The notes under the pieces: generated by a model
Seen by the model: the letters and a program-made list of their open reading frames with translations, nothing else
What the model was told of the DNA's origin: nothing
Database searches by the model: none
Position numbers and translations under genes: made by a program
In this document: positions 57,101 through 64,000 of the stretch, in pieces
Layout of the letters: every line of letters starts with the position of its first letter
Numbering within the stretch: the first letter of the stretch is position 1
Source of the DNA: Pleodorina starrii
Lineage: Eukaryota; Chlorophyta; Chlorophyceae; Chlamydomonadales; Volvocaceae
Direction of reading: 5' to 3'
Length of the DNA stretch: 64,000 nt
Assembly: GCA_030267565.1 (NCBI GenBank)
Contig: BRXU01000006.1
Span: forward strand, 1,104,001-1,168,000

Positions 57101-60100
57101 GACCTGCGACCTGCGGCCCAACCACAGCGACATGACCGCACCGCAGGCGAAGGGAACGCCCGTCAGAAGAACCGCCGTGATGGACAGCCGCGGACCGCCC
57201 ACTGCCTCCACGTCGTCGTCGCCGCCACCAGTGGCGGCTGCGGCGCCGCCGCCGTCGGGCCCCCCCACCGACGCCGCCGTCACCAGGCCGCCGCCGCGGT
57301 GGGTGGACCAGTCGAGCTGCACGGGGTCCAAGTCCTGCCGCTCTAGGAGGGCCTTATTGATGATGGGGGCCTGCGGGGGCAGGGCCGGACGGGGATGGTG
57401 GCGGAGGGGAAGAGCAGGGGAAGAGGAGGAAGGGGCGGGGAGAGGAGAGGTGGGCGGCGGTATGGGTAGAAGAAAAGGTACCGCAGCGTAGGGACGGAGG
57501 GGAGGGAAGCGCAACGTGCGGTGCTGGGACGGCGTGGTCGCGAAAAGGGAGAGGAAGGGGTTTTGGGGGAGGGACGGGGTGCGGAAGCCGTTGCAGCGGT
57601 GCGTGGGTGGGCTCAGGGCTGGGTGGGCTCCCAGCAGGCCCAGCTGACGGCCCAGTTAGACGGAGACGCGTGCGGGCCTAGTCGCCTGTGTGGCTATGGC
57701 CCACATGGCCCCCTTCGGCGTCACATGTGCTGACGCACGGGTCGCTGACCCATCGGTCGCTGACCCATGGGTCGCTCGTTTCCGCTGCGCCACCTGCCCT
57801 CTCGCCACTCAGCAGGTACGCTTCTCAGCACCCACCCAGAACAGGATTCCGTTGGCCGCCATGTTCTTGAACAGACCCATGATCGCCACGTACCTGCGAA
57901 GGGACGGTTGGCAGTTGGCAGTTGTCAAGGTGTCAGCAGTTTGCCGTTGGCAAGTAGGGGCGGGTGCGGGAGGCGGCGGGGGCCGGCCAGGGCGCAGCGG
58001 GGCGGGGCGCAGGCCCCCCCCCCACCCTGCAGGCTGACCCGCGGTTGCTGCCTCCGCACGGATCTTTTGCCAGCTCGTTCAGCTGTTGCTGGTGGCACAT
58101 AAAGAAAGCCCGAAACGACCAAAGCTCCAGGCTGCCCTTGCGAAAGGAAGGACCGCGAAACTGAACCCTCTTCCTCCTCTTCCTCCCCCATCTTCCCAAG
58201 GTCGGCATCTCCTTCCCAGCCAGGTCAGCAGGTTTGCATCTCCCTGATCAACTGACCCCCCCTTGCACCCACCCCAAAACATCCTTCCCCCCTCCCCTCC
58301 CCAACCCCCACCGTGCCGTCTCCGTAACTTCGCTGCGATCCTCTTCTTAAATTACCCACCCCAACCCGCAGCTCCTCCGTATCGCAAAGGCACCCGTAAC
58401 AGGTCTGACGGTAGGTTCTGGTTACCGAACGTCGACACCGTTCCTCCGCTGCGGTATCACCTCCATTACCCCACCCACTCACCACACGCGGCCGTTGAGC
58501 ACCGCCTCCACCACCGCCCCACGCACTCCTCCCCCTCCACCACCTCCACCGCCGCCGCGGCCCCCCGGCGGCGGCGCCTCCCGCTCCCGCTCCCGCGAGG
58601 GCGACATCAGGAGCATGCCTCCGGTCCCTTCCATGCCCCCTCCCCCCGCCCCGTCGGCCCCCGCCCCGCCCCCTCCCCCTCCGCCGCTGGGCGGCTCCAC
58701 CCTCTGCACCAGCCAGTGCCGCTCCTGGCCCGAGAGGAAGGTGGCGGAAGCCAGGCTGAGGGGCAGGGACGAGGCGGTGGTCAGGCCCAGGACCACGGTG
58801 GCTAGGCCCTGTGCCGGGGACCGCACAGGTAAGGGAGGGTGCTCAGCGCGGCAACGCGGCAACGCGGATCGGGATGGGGAAGGTCAGCAGCTGCAAGGTG
58901 CAGGTGCCAGGTGCGTTCCGCGCCAGGAGGCGGCGGTGTTACAGACGGTACCGCAGCGGAGGGAGGAGCGTGTGGTTTTTGCAGTGGGCTCCAGACGCTA
59001 GAAGAGTGGGATGCGAGAGTTACAATGAAGAGTAGAGCCAACGAGAGGGGTGTGGTGGGGCGAGGCGGGGCGAGGATAGGCGGGGCCAGGGCGGACAGGG
59101 ACCAGCTGGCGGGTCAAACCAGTATTACCAGGAGGCGGCGACGCGTGGGCGGTGTGTGCTGCCCGGGCAAGGAGCGGAGGCGACATGGAACGTATGGGGC
59201 GTGTGAAGGCAGGGCAGACCCAGCCGGTGCGTGCGCACAGGCTCTTGGGGGTGAAGGCCCTTGGGAGACCCGCGGCCGCGAGCCGGGGTCGGAGCCGGGG
59301 TCGGAGGGGGGCGCGGGTACTAGGCGGGGCTCGCACAACGCTCCCCTGTCCCCATCCCCCCTGGGACCCCATCCCACCTTCATCAAGACCGCTGGACCGC
59401 TCCCAACCGGACCTGTGCAGACGCCCGCCCAACCGTCCCCCCGCCCCTGGCCTCCCCGCCGCCCCGCCCTACGTCCCTCTTTCCTGCCCCCCCCCCGCCT
59501 CCCATCGGAGTCCCGACACGGCCCCCACCCCCTCCACAGCAGCTACACCTCCCCGGGCGCCGGGGAGCGTTCGCTCACGCCGGCTCCGTCTCCGCTGCGG
59601 TATCATTTTTTACTCCCCGGGCGCCCTCCTGACTCCCCTCCCTCCTCACCCCGCAAACTCAGCCCCCCAAGTCCCTACCCTCGCAGACCCCCACCTCAAT
59701 CCTGACCCCTCTCTGCGTCTGGTGACACACAGACCCCAGTTCCTCCCCCCCTACCCGCACCTTTATCGTTGCTAGACGTTACACCTGTAACCTAACAACA
59801 ATAAACGAAGCGCATATATAATATATTTAACCCTCAGCCTGCACGTCTATCACTTATCACCTGTAACCTAGTGTAACAATCAATGAAGTGCATATATTTA
59901 ACCCTCCGCCTGCACGTGTACGTGTACTATTTCACTTGGCCGTACCTCCAGCAGAAACAGCCACTGCCATCCCGCCAGCCCCGCCACGCCGCCCATCGTC
60001 AGCAGCAGCGCCGCCAGCGGAGCCGACACCACATTGGCCACCGCCACCGCCGCCTCCAACACCGACAAGGGGACCGTCATCTGGTCAACCGGATAGAACA

Positions 60101-62230
60101 GGTAGCTGTGCATGCGGAGGGTAGTGAAGAAGATATCGGGGCGGGGAGGGGGAGGTTCGGAGAGTGGAATGCAAGGACAAAACAGTGAATCTTGCGGACG
60201 GAGGGGGGGGGGGGTTGAAGAGTGAATTTGCAACACGGGGGGGGGGTCAGGGAGTGATATGCTCCTGGGGGGGGTTATCCACGTATAGGCCGGAGCCCGT
60301 GAACGGTAACGTAACAAAAGGATTCCGTCTAATCTGCAAAAGAACAGCGAGGTAAGCTTGCAAAACAGCGGAGGACGTTATATACAAACCGAGAGGGTGT
60401 AGCAAGTACGAGCCCAGCCGCCGCGGTGTCGAGGCGCGACGATGACGAGGCGAGGCTGGAAGAGAAGTGTAGGAAATTCGCTGAAGTTGCTGAGCGACGT
60501 GCTGTGAAGCGAGCCGAGAAAGTGCAGCTGGGATGCAAGGAATGCCCCAGCCCCCGAAGCCCGCCGGAACCCAACTCACCTACGGCAGGAAAAGAGGAGG
60601 ACACACAGCAAGGAAAGGGTGCGTGAAGGGGCAAGCGTTACCGGCGAGACCCCATGCGAGTGCGGCTGGAGCTGCGGCTGGGGCTGGTGGGCTGGAGGTA
60701 CGGGAAAGCTGCAAAGGGGAAAGAAAATATAAAAATAAAAGTAGCAAAAGAAGGGCAAGGACATCCTGCAAGTGTACGAGGGGCGGGCGGGGGTAACCGC
60801 GGGCAGGAAACGCAAAGGGCACGCGCAGCAGACGGGTAGGGGACGGGAAAATGCAAGGGACGAAAGCCATACAGGGACAAGGCAGAGCACGAGTCAGGCG
60901 GGGGGCCAAGGCCAGCGCGATGGGCAACGGGCAATGACAGGGGACGAAGGCAGGGAGCAGGGAAGGCAGCGAGCACGGGGGGGGTGCGGGTCGCAACGAT
61001 CGGGTGGAGTTGGGGGCGCGGAGCAAGAAGAAAAGGGGGTAGGGGTTCGGGTTGAGGTGAACTCAGGCGCCCCCAATGGCGTCGGGTAGCTGTACTGGCG
61101 TGGGGAGGGGGAGGTGACATAGGAGCTTGGGACCTGGTAACCTAGAGCAGCGACTGAGTTGGGTTTTAGCTGGATTTGAGCTGGGAATATTGTCTAGGGG
61201 CACAGCACGTGTCCAAGAGTCAACGCGCTCTGGCAAGCCGATTGCCGGCAGGTCCCAAGCGGGCAGGCAGGCAAGCAGGCCGCCGGGCATGCAGGTGGTC
61301 AGAAGGGGGGGAAGAGGGGAGAGAGGGAGGGGTCAGGGAGTGATATGCTCCTCTATATACGGTAACAATCGAGTCACTGCGGACGTTGTGGATCAAGCTG
61401 CTGCAGCCGCTGAAGGCTGAACCTCCTCCGGAACTGTTAACTGAAAGAGGGAGGGGGCGGCGCAGCCCATCCTTGGACGCCGCGGCGGCGGCGGCGGCAG
61501 TGGCACCAGCACTCACAGGTAGTACCACATGCCCGGGAACGCCCCCGCCTCCACCGCCCCCAGCAGGAAGCGCAGCGAGTAGAACTGCAGCGGGTTGGTA
61601 ACCCCCGCGAACATGGCCGCCACGGCGCCCCAGCAGGTCACCAGCAGGCCCAGCCAGCGGGGGGCGCCAACCTGGGCAGGAAGAAAGAAAAGAGACCACG
61701 GGGAGGACAGGTGAGTGGCGAGGCGGGGCGACATGGTGTGTTTGGGGGGGATGGGGGGGGAGCGCTGTAGAAGGCCCCACAGCGTTTCGCTCAAAGGGCC
61801 GGCACCGATATCGAGTACTCACCCGCATCATTATGATGTTGGACGGCACCATGAACAGGGAATACCCCAGGAAGAACAGCCCTGAGCCCAGGCCGTACAC
61901 TGTACGATCGAATGGGACGATAAAAGAGAAAGAAGGAGTTTTGAGCGGGGCTTAAGGGACAGCAGGCTGGTTGCAGATGTTTGATCGCATCGAAGGCGGG
62001 GGACGGGTGCCGCAGCTCAACCCTAGCAGCAGCTTGACCCCAGACCCACCCTGCGCGTTGAAGTCCAGGTCATGGTTGAGCTGGATGGACGCAAATGACA
62101 AGTTGGTTCTGTCGATGTAGCAGAATCCCGCTATCAGGCAAAAGAGGGGCAGGATTGCCCAGTTAACTTTCCGATACACCGACGCTGCCGTAATTGTCGG
62201 CGTAATTGTAGCAAGATCCTCAAGAAACAT
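54155..62230 (-). CDS. MFS transporter, anion:cation symporter (ACS)/allantoate-permease-like
   Basis: Ten exons: 62230-62050, 61899-61823, 61671-61517, 60105-59946, 58808-58483, 57893-57836, 57370-57104, 56506-56369, 55899-55752 and 54342-54155; 565 residues with matching phases throughout. The N-terminal half shows YIDRTNLSFA (Asp40-Arg41), GLGSGLFFLGYSLF, VPSNIIMMR, RFLLGAVEAGAFPGMWYYL and GWQWLFLLE, the conserved blocks of the ACS/phthalate-permease group. A Gly-rich cytosolic loop (about residues 230-290) separates the halves. The C-terminal half keeps ITAVLLTGVPFACGAVMSLWLGRRS and NAVANLGGLLGPWLIG. The tail is Gly-rich and ends EDVVY. It likely imports an organic anion such as ureide or carboxylate across a membrane with a cation; the substrate cannot be read from sequence. 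Introns hold most of the repeats in this region. Confidence 0.9.
54562..54587 (+). repeat. Interstitial Chlamydomonas-type telomere repeat
   Basis: Three TTTTAGGG units (CTAGGGTTTTAGGGTTTTAGGG) in the last intron of the MFS gene, followed by a ~30-bp direct repeat (CCCTTATCTCCGGCCTTGCGG, two copies up to about 54641). Confidence 0.85.
55190..55219. repeat. (AT)n tract
   Basis: About 15 AT units in the last MFS intron. Confidence 0.95.
55276..55378 (+). repeat. Intron repeat family, copy 1
   Basis: Starts GCTGCGGTATC and contains CGTTCACGGGCTCCGGCCTA and TACGTGGATA. It is inverted relative to the copy at 55905-56003. The pair encloses the minisatellite and exon 55752-55899. Confidence 0.75.
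55395..55780 (-). repeat. 69-bp minisatellite carrying copies of a splice donor
   Basis: Six tandem units (spacings 63, 69, 69, 69, 69 bp between the CGCAGCACCAG words at 55421, 55484, 55553, 55622, 55691 and 55760). The last unit is the true 3' end of exon 55899-55752 with its donor. Each other unit repeats the exon end (VLRTG) followed by GTGAGC. Confidence 0.9.
55905..56003 (-). repeat. Intron repeat family, copy 2 (inverted)
   Basis: The reverse complement matches 55276-55378 over most of its length, with the same outer end GCTGCGGTATC. Related ends lie at 57464-57488, 58447-58470 and 59594-59616, and a further copy of the inner part at about 60276-60316. Confidence 0.75.
59782..59922 (+). 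repeat. Two ~65-bp direct repeats in an MFS intron
   Basis: Both copies hold CCTGTAACCTA, AACAATMAAYGAAG, GCATATAT and TTTAACCCTC followed by GCCTGCACGT, with small differences. Near the start of the intron after exon 60105-59946. Confidence 0.8.
60120..60330. repeat. Intron repeat family, copy 3, with poly(G) tracts
   Basis: Contains GTCAGGGAGTGATATGCTCCT (also at about 61330) and the inner ~35 bp (TATCCACGTATAGGCCGGAG...) shared with 55327-55373 and 55920-55956. Confidence 0.7.
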
Positions 62231-63738
62231 CTTGAATGTTAGCTATCGGCGACCCTTGCGTGTGGAGTGAGGTGCCAGAACGCAAAGGAGTCCCGTAAAG
62301 TCTAATCCATTGTCTGCTGGGCCGCGCCAAATAAGGGTCTAGTACATCGGTACACGAAGCGATGAATGATGAACGTATTTTGTGACAGCTCGCATGCTTC
62401 GGTTTTTTGTCAACGGACGAACGACGAAGTACTGGTACTCAATTGCCTGGCAATTCGAACCTGGACGGACAAGCAGAGGTCAATCAACTAGCTGCTTCAA
62501 TAAACCAAGATGACTTATGCATAGTTCTTACGAGGTTGGTCCGATTATTACCTGAACGCGTACCTCTGCGGACGCCACCAACCACGCCACAACCACCTGT
62601 GACGGCATTTTGATCAACTTGTTTCCAAGTCCCCAAGAGCAAACCTGTGCGGTCCATGCACTTGATTGTCAGTCTTATTCCTAGTAAAGACGTGATCGGT
62701 GCGTAAGCCGTTTGGTTGCAACGGCAACCGAGGCTGGGGTTGCTCTCTTCCGCTCTTCCGCAAAGAATGAGACACGTGTGTAACGACCTGAAAATTTTCA
62801 ATCGTAAATCTTAGCCCTTACGGGAGGCGTAATGCTCAGGCCGTTCGGAGACGCCATCGGTGGGTTGTTCGTTCGGAACCCTGCAAGTTTCCGCACGCAA
62901 AGGTCGCGAACTGCTTTAGGGGCGCCACTTTGAGTCCTCGGCTCGGAAACGTCTCCGTGTTCCCGCCTATTCCCTTCTTGGCCCCCGTACAGCCGTCTGT
63001 TAGCCCGCCCTTACCCCACCTTTCCTTCCTCCCGGTCAAAGGGTACCTGGCACCTGCCTGGGACTCCGCATGGCGCGCGCTCGTGCTGCCGCTGACGACA
63101 TCAATAGAGCCGCTGGTGCGCCGGTACGTAACAGGGCTGTGCCGCGGAGGAAAGCATGCTGCGGGGGCTACGCAGTAACCCCGTCTTAAACATTCGGGCC
63201 TACAGCGTGCACCTGGCAAACCCCATCGGAATGTGCCATCGTCCCGAGTAGCCGTTCTCGCGCCCGCCTCGGCACACGCGCGCTGTGTCGCTTCCTGCCT
63301 CCTGCCCAACCTCCAGGACGCTCCGCTTGTCCCGGAGGGTGTGCCCGCAAGGCGAGCCGGCCGACGCGGCGCCGGCGTCTGGCCAGGAGCCAACGGCCGG
63401 CCCCATTGCGCTGCAGCCGCAGCCGCCTCCGGCGGCTGCGGCTGTGGGCTCAGCCGGCGGGCCAGCGCCGTCACCAGCACCAACCGCCCCCGCCTGCCTG
63501 CCTCCGGGCGTGGAGCCGCAATCCAGCCACCGAGGGACAGACCAGGGTCTTGGCCAGGGCCAGGCCCCGGGCATTGGCCCAGGCATGATCACTGGCGGCG
63601 CTGCCGCGCGGGGGTTGGTATGCCCCGGCCCCGGCGGCTGGGCCCGTGGCGGCGCCGGTGAATGCGGCGTTGCTGCCGGCAGCGGCTACCGAAGGCTGAC
63701 TAGGGGTGGCCACCGCGCGCCCGCTTTGGGGCTCCGGC
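62231..63738. other. No gene assigned; includes the presumed MFS promoter
   Basis: The region just right of 62230 should hold the MFS promoter; no TATA-like element is clear. Further right, ORFs of 60-215 codons on both strands are GC-driven and show no domain. Confidence 0.4.
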
Positions 63739-64000
63739 ATTACTCGGGCTCCAGGGATGCCACGACCAGGAGCATCGCTGGTGACGGCGGCGACCGCGGT
63801 GGTGTGGAGGGCGGCAACGGGGCTGCCTCCAGAGCCGACGCTGTCGCCCCGTCGGGCGACTCCGTGCTCGAGGGTGCCAGCCGGGGTTCCAGCGGCGGCG
63901 CTGCAAGCGGCGACGCGCCGCGGCATCCCGCAGCTGGATCACAGCCGCGGCGCCCGGCGGGTGCCTTGACGGCGGCGGCGGCGGACGCGGCGGCGGCGGC
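63739..64000 (-). CDS. Possible Ala/Pro-rich coding segment, cut by the window end
   Basis: A minus-strand frame from the window edge to a stop near 63739 reads Ala-rich (AAAAVKAPAGRRG) then Pro/Ser-rich (LPPSTPPRSPPSPA). Such low-complexity stretches are common in volvocine proteins, but other frames are also open, so the call is weak. Confidence 0.25.

Noticed and set aside
56502..57491. 329-codon plus ORF opposite the MFS exons
   Set aside because: It runs antisense across conserved MFS exons and is Ser/Gly/Arg low complexity driven by GC content.

Overview
The window is nuclear DNA of a green alga, most likely a volvocine (Chlamydomonas/Volvox group). The evidence is a pherophorin-type hydroxyproline-rich wall glycoprotein gene, GC-rich genes with many short-exon introns, a PAT-like DIRS retrotransposon with split direct repeats, and an interstitial TTTTAGGG tract (the Chlamydomonas-type telomere repeat). 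The species cannot be fixed from the sequence alone.

Layout. 1-4290 is a pentamer-based higher-order satellite. 4345-30720 is a mosaic of duplicated repeats. It holds a R1 repeat, a ~3.9-kb duplicated block X (5886-9832, second copy 19437-29222), solo ends of a PAT-like element, a 5,206-bp PAT-like DIRS element with intact ORFs (20655-25860), a tRNA-headed SINE, a non-autonomous hAT element with an exact 8-bp target duplication (27070-27995), and two tandem paralogous genes of unknown function on the minus strand (10914-13513 and 15118-16714). 29586-30720 is an inverted copy of 17942-19348. 30725-41753 is the same satellite as at the left edge but in the opposite orientation, interrupted by a 5'-truncated LINE (33056-34972). 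41754-42800 is a third, partial copy of block X.

The gene-bearing part starts at about 43.4 kb. It holds a three-exon pherophorin-like gene (43390-45892, +), a 1.4-kb AT-only microsatellite/palindrome block (47081-48458), a three-exon signal peptide peptidase gene (49902-52311, -) with its catalytic motifs and a C-terminal KKxx, and a ten-exon MFS transporter of the ACS type (54155-62230, -) whose introns are rich in minisatellites and a recurrent inverted repeat. The last 260 bases may be the start of another GC-rich gene. The two well-defined minus-strand genes and the pherophorin gene encode an ER membrane protease, a membrane transporter and a secreted matrix protein. Nothing suggests they form a functional cluster.

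The most notable points are these. Filled and empty sites in repeat copies show YR-retroelement insertion without target duplication, including solo split-repeat units. The two paralogous genes share exon phases and both carry a GGGTTCT-type array directly after the same exon. One of them has a symmetric tandem exon duplication. A 69-bp minisatellite repeatedly copies an exon end with its splice donor. A GC hairpin repeatedly sits next to different simple-repeat arrays. All protein joins and splice sites were read by eye from the sequence.
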